Assembly (NCBI RefSeq): GCF_928381405.1 | Contig: NZ_CAKMSB010000002.1 | Coordinates: 283,351-347,350 of the forward strand | DNA: 64,000 nt | Source: Rothia nasisuis | Lineage (GTDB): Bacteria > Actinomycetota > Actinomycetes > Actinomycetales > Micrococcaceae | Direction: 5' to 3' | In this document: positions 51,473-60,983 of the stretch, one piece after another | Layout: every line of letters begins with the position of its first letter | How positions within the stretch are numbered: the first letter of the stretch is position 1 | Made by a program: the position numbers and the translations under genes | The notes under the pieces: model-generated | The model's database searches: none | The model's input: only the letters and a program-made list of their open reading frames with translations | Told to the model about the DNA's origin: nothing

Positions 51473-52246
51473 TCACTCCCTGGGTTCTTGGCGGACGTTC
51501 AGCACAGCGTTCCAGCGGCCGGCTGGGGCTTTCTCGCCGCGCAGGCCTTCGAGGAGGGCGGTGACGTCGTCAAGCATGCGGTTGGTGACGGCGGCTAGCT
51601 CGTCGTGGGTGTAGCGGGCACCGGTCTCGCGGCGCTCTACCAGGTCGCTGTAGTCAACCGGGTTACCCACAACAACCTTGACTTTCTTGCGGGGCCAGCC
51701 AAAGCGGGGCTTGCCGCGGCTGGGCCAAAACTCCTGGTCCCCCCAGTGGGCTACGGGATAAACCGGGGCACCGGTATCCAGGGCCAGACGGGCTGCACCG
51801 GATTTACCAGTCATAGGCCAGAGATCTGGATCTTTGGTCAGAGTGCCCTCGGGGAAGATAACAACTGCTCCCCCGGCGTCCAGAACGTTCTGGGCGACCT
51901 CAAGGGACTGGCCTGCCTGGGCCGAGCCACGGGCTACCGGTATGTGAGCGCACTGGCGCATAAGCCAGCCCAACAGCGGCATTCTAAACAGTGCTTCTTT
52001 GGCCAAGAATCGGGGTAGCACGCCCTCCAAGAAGAGAGGGTAGGCTGCGGTAATCGGGTCAACCACTGTGAGGTGGTTGGAGACCACGATAAACCCGCCG
52101 GACTTGGGTAGCTTCTCGCGCCCCTCAATCTGCGTTTTCATCGGCAAGTTGTAGAGGGGCCTCAGAAGGTTGCCTGCAATACGATAGACCGTATCGCCGG
52201 TGCGCGTGGGCTTGATGGTACCGAGTGATGCGCTGTTCTTACCCAT
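51473..52246 (-). CDS. plsC: 1-acyl-sn-glycerol-3-phosphate acyltransferase
   Basis: Membrane-associated acyltransferase of 257 residues that forms phosphatidic acid. The catalytic H(x)4D motif is NHLTVVDP, and the acceptor-binding block is IFPEGTLTKD. A hydrophobic N-terminal region follows the start. It sits 3 bases downstream of murA and 34 bases before gpsA, which supplies glycerol-3-phosphate. Confidence 0.93.
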   Translation of the reverse strand: MGKNSASLGTIKPTRTGDTVYRIAGNLLRPLYNLPMKTQIEGREKLPKSGGFIVVSNHLTVVDPITAAYPLFLEGVLPRFLAKEALFRMPLLGWLMRQCAHIPVARGSAQAGQSLEVAQNVLDAGGAVVIFPEGTLTKDPDLWPMTGKSGAARLALDTGAPVYPVAHWGDQEFWPSRGKPRFGWPRKKVKVVVGNPVDYSDLVERRETGARYTHDELAAVTNRMLDDVTALLEGLRGEKAPAGRWNAVLNVRQEPRE

Positions 52247-52249
52247 GGT

Positions 52250-53572
52250 TTACGCGGTGACCTCAAAGTTTGCACCTAGGGCAGTGAGCTTGTCAACAAA
52301 GTGCTCGTAGCCACGTGAGATAACGGATACCCCGGTGACGTTCGAGGTACCTTCTGCTGTCAGAGCAGCGATGACGTGGGAGAAGCCACCGCGCAGGTCA
52401 GGCACGTTGATATCTGCGCCGCGCAAAGGGGACTTACCCGTGATGATGGCTGAATGCTTAAAGTTCTGGTGGCCGAAGCGGCAGGGAGTGGGGCCCAGGC
52501 AGTCCTTATGGAGCTGCACGGTGGCACCCATACGCACCAGCGCGTCAGTGAAACCAAAGCGGTTCTCGTAGACGGTCTCGTGGACCACTGAGACCCCCTT
52601 GGCCTGGGTCATGGCAACCACTAGAGGCTGCTGCCAGTCAGTCATAAAGCCGGGGTGGACGTTGGTTTCAACAAAGAGAGGGTTGAGGTCGCCACCCTGA
52701 TGGAAGAAGCGAATCCCCTCATCGGTAATATCCATACCGCCGCCCAGCTTACGGTAGACGTTGATGAAGGTCGATAGGTCTTTTTGATTGGCGTTGCGCA
52801 CAAAGATATCGCCGCCGGTTGCCAGAGCCGCTGAAGCCCAGGAGGCTGACTCATTGCGGTCTGGCATAGCTACGTGATTATATCCGGTTAGCTCGTCGAC
52901 GCCCTCAATGAGAATCTGGCGGTCGGTCTCAACGGTGATAATAGCGCCCATCTTCTGCAAGATTGCGATGAGATCCATAATCTCAGGTTCAATAGCAGCG
53001 CCGGTCAGCTCGGTCTTGCCCCTGGCACGGGTTGCGGCCAGTAGCACCTGCTCGGTTGCTCCTACAGAGGGGTATTCAAGGTTAATCTGGGCACCTTTCA
53101 ACCCGCCAACGGGTGCCTTCATGGAGATACCGGTGGGTAGCTTCTCAATCTTGGCGCCAAACTTTTCGAGCACACGCAGATGGTAGTTGATGGGGCGGTC
53201 GCCGATTTTACAGCCGCCAAGATCAGGGATAAAGGCTTCACCGATGGTGTGCAAGAGAGGCCCGCAGAGCAGAATCGGAATACGGGAATCACCGGCATGA
53301 ACCTCAATATCGGTGTGGTTAGCCACCGAGACCTTGGAGGGGTCTAGGCGTAGCTCTCCAGCCTGCATGTTGTAGTCAACCGAAACGCCGTGCAGTTCCA
53401 CCAGGTCAGTGACGACCTGCACGTCCTTAATTTCGGGAACGTTGCGCAAGACAGACGGGGTGGAGCCCAGCAGAGCTGCAACCATAGCCTTGGGGACCAG
53501 GTTCTTAGCACCGCGAACGTTTACTTCGCCTTTCAGAGGGGTGCCACCTTCAATACGCAGTGCGCTGACCAT
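52250..53572 (-). CDS. murA: UDP-N-acetylglucosamine 1-carboxyvinyltransferase (MurA)
   Basis: First committed enzyme of peptidoglycan synthesis; 440 residues. The N-terminal RGAKNLVPKAMVAALL and the active-site loop GGCKIGDRPIN are clear. Cys121 aligns with E. coli Cys115, so this is the fosfomycin-binding type, unlike the Asp form of mycobacteria. It is first in the murA-plsC-gpsA-ddl run. Confidence 0.96.
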   Translation of the reverse strand: MVSALRIEGGTPLKGEVNVRGAKNLVPKAMVAALLGSTPSVLRNVPEIKDVQVVTDLVELHGVSVDYNMQAGELRLDPSKVSVANHTDIEVHAGDSRIPILLCGPLLHTIGEAFIPDLGGCKIGDRPINYHLRVLEKFGAKIEKLPTGISMKAPVGGLKGAQINLEYPSVGATEQVLLAATRARGKTELTGAAIEPEIMDLIAILQKMGAIITVETDRQILIEGVDELTGYNHVAMPDRNESASWASAALATGGDIFVRNANQKDLSTFINVYRKLGGGMDITDEGIRFFHQGGDLNPLFVETNVHPGFMTDWQQPLVVAMTQAKGVSVVHETVYENRFGFTDALVRMGATVQLHKDCLGPTPCRFGHQNFKHSAIITGKSPLRGADINVPDLRGGFSHVIAALTAEGTSNVTGVSVISRGYEHFVDKLTALGANFEVTA

Positions 53573-53724
53573 CTAAATCCAATCGTCCAGGTTTGTTTCA
53601 CGTTACTTTACGTGTCAATTCTCGAATACCAACTTTACCCCACTCAGATGCAGAGGTTGTTGTACAGGTGGTGTTCTTAGACATACGCTACCCTTTGCCC
53701 TGCTCAGCCGGTTACACGAAACCA

Positions 53725-53757
53725 AAAGGACGCTGGCGCAGGGGCGCAGCGTCCTTT
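53725..53757 (-). terminator. Terminator of leuCD
   Basis: AAAGGACGCT (53725-53734) and AGCGTCCTTT (53748-53757) with an inner GCG/CGC. On the minus strand it is followed by TTTTGG and TTTCG. It lies 22 bases after the leuD stop. Confidence 0.7.
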
Positions 53758-53778
53758 CAACTTGGCAGGTAGGGCATC

Positions 53779-54372
53779 TTAGAGCTGCTGGGTGCGAGGC
53801 AACCAAACCGGGCGGTTGGCCTCGAACTCCGCGATAGCCTCCTCGTGCTGTAGGGTCAGGCCAATGTCATCTAAACCCTCCATGAGGCGCCAGCGCACAT
53901 AGTCATCAATCTGAAAAGGTACAGTCAGCGCACCAACGGTCACGGTCTTTTCTTGGAGGTCAACGGTGACTTCAGCGCCGGGCTCGGTCTCGAGCTGCTT
54001 CCAGATCAGTTCGATGTTATCTTGTTCAACCTGGGCTGCAACCAGGCCCTGTTTGCCGGAGTTACCGCGAAAGATATCGGCAAACCGGGCAGAGATGACC
54101 ACGCGGAAGCCGTAGTCTTTCAGAGCCCAGACGGCATGCTCACGGGAGGAGCCGGTGCCAAAGTCGGGGCCAGCAACGAGCACAGACCCGTGCTTATAGG
54201 GCTCCTGGTTGAGAATAAAGTTTTCGTCTTTGCGCCAGGCGGCGAAGAGGGCATCATCGAAGCCGGTCTTGGTCACGCGCTTGAGGTAGACCGCTGGGAT
54301 AATTTGGTCGGTATCGACGTTGGAGGCGCGCAGGGGCACCCCAATGCCGGTGTGCTTTTTGATGGGTTCCAT
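53779..54372 (-). CDS. leuD: 3-isopropylmalate dehydratase small subunit
   Basis: Small subunit of the leucine-pathway isomerase, 197 residues. [20 protein letters not shown] and the substrate-specificity loop [20 protein letters not shown] are typical. It starts 51 bases after leuC in the normal leuC-leuD order and is probably controlled by LtbR from the divergent gene. Confidence 0.96.
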   Translation of the reverse strand: MEPIKKHTGIGVPLRASNVDTDQIIPAVYLKRVTKTGFDDALFAAWRKDENFILNQEPYKHGSVLVAGPDFGTGSSREHAVWALKDYGFRVVISARFADIFRGNSGKQGLVAAQVEQDNIELIWKQLETEPGAEVTVDLQEKTVTVGALTVPFQIDDYVRWRLMEGLDDIGLTLQHEEAIAEFEANRPVWLPRTQQL

Positions 54373-54423
54373 GAGAAATCCTTGTTCCGCCCGGGGCGGC
54401 CGGGCTTGATGGGGGCGGGGTGC

Positions 54424-55845
54424 TTAGAGGTCAGCCGGTGAAGACAGGGTGCCACGAATAGCTGTTGCGGCCGCAACCAGGGGCGACACCAGATGGGTGC
54501 GACCCCCCTTGCCCTGCCTACCCTCAAAGTTGCGGTTTGAGGTAGAGGCGCAGCGTTCACCGGGCGCCAGCTGGTCAGGGTTCATACCCAGGCACATGGA
54601 GCAGCCAGCAAAACGCCAGTCAGCGCCGAAGTCCTTAAAAATCTGGTCGAGGCCTTCCGATTCAGCCTGGGCGCGAACCTTTTGGGAACCGGGCACAACC
54701 ATCATGCGGACGCCGTCGGCCAGCTTCTGGCCCTTGATGATGTCGGCTGCAGCACGCAGGTCTTCGATGCGGGAGTTGGTGCAGGAGCCTAAGAAGACCA
54801 CATCAACCGGAATGTCCTTCATGGGGGTGCCTGCAGTCAGATCCATATATTCGAGGGCGCGAGTGGCGGCCTTCTGTTCGTTTTCGTCCGCAAAATCTTC
54901 GGGGAAGGGCACAGCCTGGGAGAGCGGAACACCCTGGCCCGGGTTGGTGCCCCAGGTGACGAAAGGTTCAAGTTCATCAGCATTGATGAAAACCTCTCGG
55001 TCAAAGGTCGCACCCTCATCGGTAGGCAGGGTCTTCCAGTAGTTAACGGCGGCCTCCCAGTTTTCGCCGGTGGGTGCGTGAGGGCGACCCTTAACATACT
55101 CAAAGGTGGTTTCGTCAGGAGCAACCATACCGGCACGGGCACCTGCCTCGATAGACATGTTGCAGATGGTCATACGCCCCTCCATGGAAAGGGAGCGGAT
55201 AGCGGAGCCCCGGTATTCGAGCACGTAGCCCTGGCCCCCACCGGTGCCGATTTCTGCGATAACCGCCAGAATAATGTCCTTGGCAGTGACACCTGGTTTA
55301 AGGGTGCCCTCAACGTTAATGGCCATGGTCTTGAAGGGGGCCAGAGGCAGGGTCTGGGTAGCCATCACGTGCTCCACCTCAGATGTACCGATTCCGAAGG
55401 CCAGGGCCCCGAAAGCACCGTGAGTGGAGGTGTGGGAGTCGCCACAGACTACCGTCATGCCTGGCATTGTAAGGCCCAGCTGGGGGCCAACCACGTGCAC
55501 AATCCCCTGCTCGGCATCGCCCAGTGAGTGAATACGCACACCGAACTCTTCGGCGTTCTTACGCAGGGTCTCAATCTGGGTCCGTGAGGTGATGTCGGCG
55601 ATGGTTGAGAAAATATTCTCGGTGGGGGTGTTGTGATCCTCTGTCGCGATGGTGAGGTCAAGACGGCGCAAGGGGCGGCCCTCCAGGCGCAGACCCTCGA
55701 AAGCCTGAGGCGAGGTGACCTCGTGTACCAGGTGCAAATCGATATAAAGCAGGTCGGGCTTGCCGTCTGTACCGGGCACAACGGTGTGCGCTTCCCAGAC
55801 CTTTTCAGCCAAAGTTCTTGGGGTATGGTCGGTCGTACCAGCCAT
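54424..55845 (-). CDS. leuC: 3-isopropylmalate dehydratase large subunit
   Basis: Aconitase-family Fe-S enzyme of 473 residues interconverting 2- and 3-isopropylmalate. The cluster cysteines are in [15 protein letters not shown] and [10 protein letters not shown]. The first in-frame ATG is at 55857, but AGGAC sits just before the ATG at 55845 ([20 protein letters not shown]), which I prefer. It is divergent from the IclR-type regulator gene. Confidence 0.96.
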   Translation of the reverse strand: MAGTTDHTPRTLAEKVWEAHTVVPGTDGKPDLLYIDLHLVHEVTSPQAFEGLRLEGRPLRRLDLTIATEDHNTPTENIFSTIADITSRTQIETLRKNAEEFGVRIHSLGDAEQGIVHVVGPQLGLTMPGMTVVCGDSHTSTHGAFGALAFGIGTSEVEHVMATQTLPLAPFKTMAINVEGTLKPGVTAKDIILAVIAEIGTGGGQGYVLEYRGSAIRSLSMEGRMTICNMSIEAGARAGMVAPDETTFEYVKGRPHAPTGENWEAAVNYWKTLPTDEGATFDREVFINADELEPFVTWGTNPGQGVPLSQAVPFPEDFADENEQKAATRALEYMDLTAGTPMKDIPVDVVFLGSCTNSRIEDLRAAADIIKGQKLADGVRMMVVPGSQKVRAQAESEGLDQIFKDFGADWRFAGCSMCLGMNPDQLAPGERCASTSNRNFEGRQGKGGRTHLVSPLVAAATAIRGTLSSPADL

Positions 55846-55922
55846 GGAGTCCTCCATTTTTCTTGTGATGCATTAACAAGTGTGACGCGGCCACAAAAAT
55901 CTTTCCAATAAATGAACTTGTA

Positions 55923-55947
55923 TATCATAATATGAGAATTCATGATA
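55923..55947. promoter_or_regulatory. Candidate LtbR operator between leuC and ltbR
   Basis: TATCAT (55923-55928) and ATGATA (55942-55947) form an inverted repeat with a 13-nt spacer in the AT-rich divergent gap. TCATAATATGA (55925-55935) is a near-perfect palindrome inside it. The placement, between a leuC promoter and an IclR-type gene, suits a regulator site. Confidence 0.4.
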
Positions 55948-56061
55948 GATTAGTAGGCACATAATCCCTATAACCTAGCTACTTTCATCTCCGAAAGGCA
56001 CCACCGCACTCTTCAGCTGGGCTAACACGGCCCACACCATAACAGGCGAAAGTTTCCCACC

Positions 56062-56778
56062 ATGCAAGATAACCGCAGCTCAGGCGTCGGCGTCCTCGAC
56101 AAAGCCGCCCACATTCTTGACTGTCTTGAAGCAGGCCCCGCCACCCTCTCCCAACTCGTTGAAGCCACCGGGCTAGCACGCCCCACAGCCCACCGCCTGG
56201 CTGTGGCCCTTGCACACCACCGGCTGGTAGCTCGGGACGTTCAGGGCCGCTTTATGCTGGGCCCCCGCCTGGGTGAGCTCTCAAGTGCCGCAGGCGAAGA
56301 CCGTCTCATTGCCGCCGCCGGCCCCGTACTGAACAACCTGCGTAATGTTACCGGCGAATCATCCCAGGTCTTCCGCCGCCAGGGCGACTGGCGTGTCTGC
56401 GTGGCCTCGGCTGAGCGCCCCATTGGTCTGCGTGACACCATCCCCGTAGGAACCCAACTCTCCATGAAAGCTGGCTCTGCAGCCCAGATTCTCATCGCCT
56501 GGGAGGATCACGCCCGCCTGGTTGAGGGCCTGCACAATGCCCGTTTCTCAGCCACGATGCTCGCTGCGGTACGACGCCGCGGCTGGGCCCAGTCAGTCGG
56601 CGAGCGCGAACGCGGCACGGCCTCTGTCTCAGCCCCGGTGCGCTCTCCTTCCGGCAAGGTCATTGCTGCGATTTCGATTTCAGGGCCCATTGAGCGCCTC
56701 ACCCGCCAGCCCGGCCGTCTTCACGCGGAGGTGGTCTGCGAGGCCGCCGCTGCCCTGACCGAAGCCCTCCGTAACTAG
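56062..56778 (+). CDS. ltbR: IclR-family regulator of leucine genes (LtbR/NdgR type)
   Basis: Transcription regulator of 238 residues. The N-terminal winged helix-turn-helix is SGVGVLDKAAHILDCLE with the recognition region LVEATGLARPTAHRLAVAL. The rest is the IclR effector domain. In Corynebacterium and Streptomyces the divergent leuC neighbour LtbR/NdgR represses or controls leucine (and other amino acid) genes; this gene has exactly that position. The ATG is 12 bases after GAAAG, with no strong ribosome binding site. Confidence 0.9.
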   Translation: MQDNRSSGVGVLDKAAHILDCLEAGPATLSQLVEATGLARPTAHRLAVALAHHRLVARDVQGRFMLGPRLGELSSAAGEDRLIAAAGPVLNNLRNVTGESSQVFRRQGDWRVCVASAERPIGLRDTIPVGTQLSMKAGSAAQILIAWEDHARLVEGLHNARFSATMLAAVRRRGWAQSVGERERGTASVSAPVRSPSGKVIAAISISGPIERLTRQPGRLHAEVVCEAAAALTEALRN

Positions 56779-56824
56779 ATTCGGCCTTGACGGTAAAGGG
56801 GCTAAGCTAGCCCCCTCCAAAAGG

Positions 56825-56859
56825 AGTCCCCGCTGATACACCTTCAATCAGCGGGGACT
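56825..56859. terminator. Bidirectional terminator, ltbR / GTPase
   Basis: AGTCCCCGCTGAT (56825-56837) and ATCAGCGGGGACT (56847-56859) form a 13-bp perfect stem between convergent genes. On the minus strand it is followed by CCTTTTGG. Confidence 0.7.
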
Positions 56860-56866
56860 TGTGATG

Positions 56867-58582
56867 CTATGCGGCTTCGCGCAGGGCCTGCCTGTAGCTG
56901 TCAAGCCGGGTGAGTTCGTCCTGCACCGGCACGATGACACAACGGGAGGCAACGTCTGCCAGGTTGGCTTCCAACTGGCGGCGAATCCCCCCAGCATAGA
57001 TGCGGTGCCCAACTGCCGCTATCGCCCTACCCAGAACAGCAGTCAGAATACCGAGCAGTAAACCGGTGACCACGAGCAAAGTAGGTACCGGTAGCGGGAA
57101 GCCCTCAACTGTAGGTGGTTCAGGTAGCACAATCTGAAAGTAGCTAGCTACCGCCAGGGCTGTCAGCCAGAGTAGACCCACAAGTGCCACCCCCAGACCA
57201 ATCCACTGAATCATGTTGAGCAGGTGCCACCACCAGCGTTTTTTGTTGGCGTCGTAATGAACGGTCGCCGCTGCGCGCTCAATTTCGGCTGGTAACTGGC
57301 TTTCGTAGGTTCTGGCGGAGTCTCGGATGGAATGGCTCCAGGGTTCGGTGACCCCGGCTGAGACGTTCTGGGCGAAGCTACGGACGGCCGTGCCCAGAGC
57401 CGCTTTTTGGGGCGCACCCAGCGGGGGCAGAGAAGACCTAGAAATCGGCTCCCCGCCGTGGTCTTTATGTAAGCCCAAACGCTTGAGCGGGTCACTCTTA
57501 ATCTTGAGCAGCCAGCGGGTAGCTATCCAACCGGTCGCTGATACGGCATGTAGCTTATAGGAATCCGCTGCGGCCTTGACCAGGGCGTCCGCACCTGAAG
57601 CCGCGTAGATACCGTCCTCAAGCTGAGTCACCGCAGCGGCGGTGAGCCCGGCGGGCTCTCCCCCGCCGTCTTGGGTGGCCAGGGAGGCCTGAACTCCGTC
57701 TAAATCGGCCTCTATGCGGGCAACAGCTGCTGTCTTGGCCACAGCCACCTGCCCCAGCACCTCACGGAGCCGCGGAATCTGATAGCCCGTGCGGGCAGAA
57801 ACCGCCAGCGGGTCAGCCAGCAGGGTAGAGGTGAGCCCGTCTCGGGCTAGGAGTAGTTTGAGAGAGTCAAGTACGGCAGGTACTTCGGCTTGGTCGAGGC
57901 GGTCAACCTGATTGAGCACAGCCAGGGTCACCGCACCGTGAGAGGCTAAGGGGGCGATAAAGTCCTGGTGTATCACGGCGTCCGCGTACTTCTGCGGGTC
58001 CATAACCCATACAAGGACGTCCACGCACTGCGCCATTTTCTCAACGAGCAGGCGGTTGGCTGCCTCCACCGAGTCGAAGTCTGGTAGGTCGAGTAAGACC
58101 AGGCCGCCGGAGGCCTGTTCCGTTTTGCCCGCCCCCACGGAGGTGCGGATCTTGTTCCACATACCTACGGTCACCGGCACTTCGGAGCGGTTGAGCGAGG
58201 CGGCTGCTTCGGCAGGGTCCTCGTCCATGTAGGTGCGGTTCTCAACTCCCAGCCAGTCGAGTAGGGGCTCTGCTCCATCCCTGCCCCAAACGGCAGCCTG
58301 GGCGGTAGCTGTGGTAGGGCGAGTGGCGGCGCTTTTCGCGATGTTCTTACCCACCACAGCATTAAAGAGGGTGGACTTACCTGACCCTGTTGCACCGAAG
58401 AAACCGATGACGGTGTGTTCAGCTGAGAGTTCGCGGCGGGCGGCGGCACGTTCGAGTATGCCGCTGGCTGCCTGCGCGGTTTCGGGGTCGATACGGCCCT
58501 CCCCCAGCGTGAGAGCAGATTCGAGGGCCTCAACGCGGGCGGCAAGTGCGGTGGCTGCGGTGGGGCGTGTTGTTGATGCCAT
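56867..58582 (-). CDS. Dynamin-like membrane GTPase, second of pair
   Basis: Large GTPase of 571 residues. G1 P-loop GATGSGKS is at 63-70, G3 is LLDLPDFDSVEAANR and G4 is VLNQVDRLD. A helical middle region follows, then two hydrophobic helices at about 470-530 (IGLGVALVGLLWLTALAVA and PVPTLLVVTGLLLGILTAV). It is encoded 7 bases after a similar GTPase. Paired dynamin-like proteins occur in actinobacteria and act in membrane remodelling or septation (for example DynA/DynB in Streptomyces). The exact role is inferred from that family, not from sequence. Confidence 0.8.
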   Translation of the reverse strand: MASTTRPTAATALAARVEALESALTLGEGRIDPETAQAASGILERAAARRELSAEHTVIGFFGATGSGKSTLFNAVVGKNIAKSAATRPTTATAQAAVWGRDGAEPLLDWLGVENRTYMDEDPAEAAASLNRSEVPVTVGMWNKIRTSVGAGKTEQASGGLVLLDLPDFDSVEAANRLLVEKMAQCVDVLVWVMDPQKYADAVIHQDFIAPLASHGAVTLAVLNQVDRLDQAEVPAVLDSLKLLLARDGLTSTLLADPLAVSARTGYQIPRLREVLGQVAVAKTAAVARIEADLDGVQASLATQDGGGEPAGLTAAAVTQLEDGIYAASGADALVKAAADSYKLHAVSATGWIATRWLLKIKSDPLKRLGLHKDHGGEPISRSSLPPLGAPQKAALGTAVRSFAQNVSAGVTEPWSHSIRDSARTYESQLPAEIERAAATVHYDANKKRWWWHLLNMIQWIGLGVALVGLLWLTALAVASYFQIVLPEPPTVEGFPLPVPTLLVVTGLLLGILTAVLGRAIAAVGHRIYAGGIRRQLEANLADVASRCVIVPVQDELTRLDSYRQALREAA

Positions 58583-58589
58583 GGTGCTC

Positions 58590-60410
58590 CTACTCCCCTG
58601 CCTGCTCGTTCTGACCCTGCGATGCTGCGGGCTGTGCGGTAGTGCTTAGGCTGAGTCCGGCGGTTTCAAGAGATGCGGACGATGCCCGCAGCTGCTCAGC
58701 GTCGGGCACGTCCATCGTGTGCTCTGCTTCCGTCTCGTATATAGCCGTGTCCAAAAGATTCGTAAAACGCGATTGCTGGCTGGTCAGAAGTTCAGTTACA
58801 CGGTCTTCAAGCCTGGTGCGGGCGCCGGCAGCCATACGGCGCACGGCGTCCTCACCAAAAATTGCTTCAAGCAGCTTCTGGCCTACCACGCCCGAGCCAC
58901 CTGCGATACCTACTTCGAGGCCGGTCAGTCCACCGGTCATGGAGAACACAGCAACCATCAAAATGATGGCGGTGACATTCACGCCCAGTGACATAAACCG
59001 GGCGCGCTGACGTTTACCGGCCCCCTCTGCCGCGATGATATCCATGACGTCCTGCTGCCAGGCACGAATAGATTCAGCAACTTCTTCTGAGAAGGTCGCG
59101 TCTAAGGCAGCCAGGTCATCGCCAGCTAGCAGGGCACGGCCTGCCCTGTCATCAAGCCAGCGGCGCTGTGCGGTCTCGGCAGCGGCAGCGGCCTCTTCCA
59201 TGATGACCGAGTGCAGGCCTACTTCAAGGGCCTGCTCGACCTCAACAGCGCGGGTAGGAGGCGTACCCCTAAAGAAACCAGCTATACGGTCACGCACCCG
59301 GCCAACGGTTGTTTCAACCTGACGAAAGAATTCGCCGGTCCCCACAAAATCCTGCCATCGGCTGAGCACCTCGCCACGGAGCATCTGCCCGTCTTGGGTG
59401 GCCTCCTTGACGTTGCTCAGGGCCCGTTCAAAAGCGGTGGTCACGTCTGCACGTAGGCGAAGCTCGGCGTCCTGCTGTTCCTGGGCTGCCTCTGCCAGCT
59501 GGCTAGTCTGTGCGGCCACCGAACGCACCGCACCCTCCAGGGTACGGCGGGCAATCTCGCTGCGGGCGCTTGAGTCTGCGCCCAGGGATCGCAACCAGAA
59601 AATCAGGGGAGTCAAAGCCACCGAGGGCAGGAGGCCGCGCTCATCGCGTTCCTGCTCGGTTACTGAATGGATAAGGGCGGGGGTAATGCCCGCTTCGGTC
59701 AGCATACGCGTCAGATCTGCTTCAATTTCGTTCTCGGCTCCCTCGGGTACACGGTTGAGCAGCACCGCGATGGTGATATCGCGGGCAGCTGCCTGGCGCA
59801 GAATCTCCCACGGCACAGCGTCGGCGTACCTGTTAGCTGTGGTGACGAAAAGCCACAGGTCAGCGGCTCGTAGTAGTTGTTGCGACAAGCGGCGGTTCTC
59901 GTCAGAAACCGAGTCGAAGTCAGGTGCATCAATCAGGGCTATGCCCGCGGGAAGGGAGTCAACGGGCACGGTGACCAGTTCGTCCTGCTCACCGTGGGGG
60001 CTGGCTCCGGGGAGCGCTTCACCGGGTGTGACGGGCACGCGTACCAGGTTGGGCAAGAGGCGTTCTGGGGTGAAGGACGCGGCATCCTCCGGCCGGTGGA
60101 GCAGTACGGGCTGGCGGGTGGTGGGGCGGATAGCGCCTGACCGGGTCACGGGTTCGCCTATGAGCGTGTTGACTAGGGTCGACTTACCAGCACCGGTTGA
60201 TCCACCCACAACCACGGTGAGCGGAGCATCTAGGGTGGCTAGTTTGGGCAGAATGTAGTCGTCCAGCTGCGTTACGGCGGTTCGAGCCTGCTCTCTAGCG
60301 GCATCGGCCGAGCCGGTTAGTAACGGAAAGCGTGCGGCGGCGATGGTATCGCGAACCTGCCGCACGGTAACCAGGGTTTGAGTGATTGATTCGTTGTGCA
60401 CGGTATCCAT
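58590..60410 (-). CDS. Dynamin-like membrane GTPase, first of pair
   Basis: GTPase of 606 residues. P-loop GSTGAGKST at 70-78, G3 LIDAPDFDSVSDENRRL and G4 region VLLNRVPEG. Coiled-coil-rich Ala/Gln/Arg segments follow, with a hydrophobic hairpin at about 485-525 (VTAIILMVAVFSMTGGLTG) and a C-terminal amphipathic helix region. The open frame runs 12 codons upstream; MDTVHNESITQTL at 60410 is the more likely start. It begins the GTPase pair, with its partner after 7 bases. Confidence 0.8.
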   Translation of the reverse strand: MDTVHNESITQTLVTVRQVRDTIAAARFPLLTGSADAAREQARTAVTQLDDYILPKLATLDAPLTVVVGGSTGAGKSTLVNTLIGEPVTRSGAIRPTTRQPVLLHRPEDAASFTPERLLPNLVRVPVTPGEALPGASPHGEQDELVTVPVDSLPAGIALIDAPDFDSVSDENRRLSQQLLRAADLWLFVTTANRYADAVPWEILRQAAARDITIAVLLNRVPEGAENEIEADLTRMLTEAGITPALIHSVTEQERDERGLLPSVALTPLIFWLRSLGADSSARSEIARRTLEGAVRSVAAQTSQLAEAAQEQQDAELRLRADVTTAFERALSNVKEATQDGQMLRGEVLSRWQDFVGTGEFFRQVETTVGRVRDRIAGFFRGTPPTRAVEVEQALEVGLHSVIMEEAAAAAETAQRRWLDDRAGRALLAGDDLAALDATFSEEVAESIRAWQQDVMDIIAAEGAGKRQRARFMSLGVNVTAIILMVAVFSMTGGLTGLEVGIAGGSGVVGQKLLEAIFGEDAVRRMAAGARTRLEDRVTELLTSQQSRFTNLLDTAIYETEAEHTMDVPDAEQLRASSASLETAGLSLSTTAQPAASQGQNEQAGE

Positions 60411-60444
60411 TCTCGCATAGCCGGGGGGTGCTGAGCCCGGTAAC

Positions 60445-60480
60445 AAAAATCCTCCATCACCGGGCGGTGATGGAGGATTT
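60445..60480 (-). terminator. Terminator after tRNA-Glu copy 2
   Basis: On the minus strand a 15-bp stem (AAATCCTCCATCACC with GGTGATGGAGGATTT) ends in TTTTTG. It lies 10 bases after the tRNA-Glu at 60491-60563. Confidence 0.85.
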
Positions 60481-60490
60481 CCTTAGCCTG

Positions 60491-60563
60491 TGACCCCAAC
60501 CGGATTTGAACCGGTGTTGCCGCCGTGAGAGGGCGGAGTACTAGGCCGCTATACGATGGGGCC
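60491..60563 (-). tRNA. tRNA-Glu (CTC), distal copy
   Basis: A 73-nt tRNA with acceptor GGCCCCA/TGGGGTC, anticodon loop CTCTCAC (anticodon CTC, Glu) and T-arm GGTTCAAATCC. The discriminator base is A; CCA is not encoded. It is identical over its length to the copy at 60728-60800. It has its own terminator. Confidence 0.96.
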
Positions 60564-60682
60564 AAACTCTTTTGAGCTGTTACCGCATTTTGGCAACGGA
60601 TAAAACTATACACACAGCCTTAACCTGTGTGCAAGCTGAAAGGGTGTAAGCTACACCACCCCTGGCCCCAGTTTTGTTCAGC

Positions 60683-60717
60683 AAAAAATCCTCCACTGCA
60701 CAAGAAGTGGAGGATTT
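60683..60717 (-). terminator. Terminator between the two tRNA-Glu genes
   Basis: On the minus strand a 12-bp stem (AAATCCTCCACT with AGTGGAGGATTT) followed by TTTTTTGC, 10 bases after the first tRNA-Glu. It resembles the terminator at 60445-60480, so the tRNA-terminator unit was duplicated as a whole. Confidence 0.85.
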
Positions 60718-60727
60718 CTTTAGCCTG

Positions 60728-60800
60728 TGACCCCAACCGGATTTGAACCGGTGTTGCCGCCGTGAGAGGGCGGAGTACTAGGCCGCTATACGATGGGGCC
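60728..60800 (-). tRNA. tRNA-Glu (CTC), proximal copy
   Basis: A 73-nt tRNA identical to the copy at 60491-60563, with anticodon CTC. It lies 24 bases after tRNA-Gln in the direction of transcription and is followed by its own terminator. Confidence 0.96.
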
Positions 60801-60824
60801 GTAACGCCTTAGTCAAGACGTTCG

Positions 60825-60896
60825 CTGGGATACCAGGACTCGAACCTAGAATGACGGTACCAGAAACCGTAGTGTTGCCAATTACACCATATCCCA
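60825..60896 (-). tRNA. tRNA-Gln (CTG)
   Basis: A 72-nt tRNA, acceptor TGGGATA/TATCCCA, anticodon loop TTCTGGT (anticodon CTG, Gln) and T-arm GGTTCGAGTCC. The discriminator is G; CCA is not encoded. It heads the tRNA cluster on the minus strand. Confidence 0.95.
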
Positions 60897-60954
60897 ATTA
60901 TTATTTGTTCCGACCTACTCCCCCTTGGGGAAGGTATCACCGCAACGAGTAATA

Positions 60955-60983
60955 ACTTTATACGAACCCACCAAAGCCTGCAA
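60955..60983 (-). promoter_or_regulatory. Candidate promoter of the tRNA cluster
   Basis: On the minus strand TTGCAG (plus 60978-60983) and TAAAGT (plus 60955-60960) are separated by 17 bases. The TAAAGT ends about 58 bases before tRNA-Gln. Confidence 0.5.
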
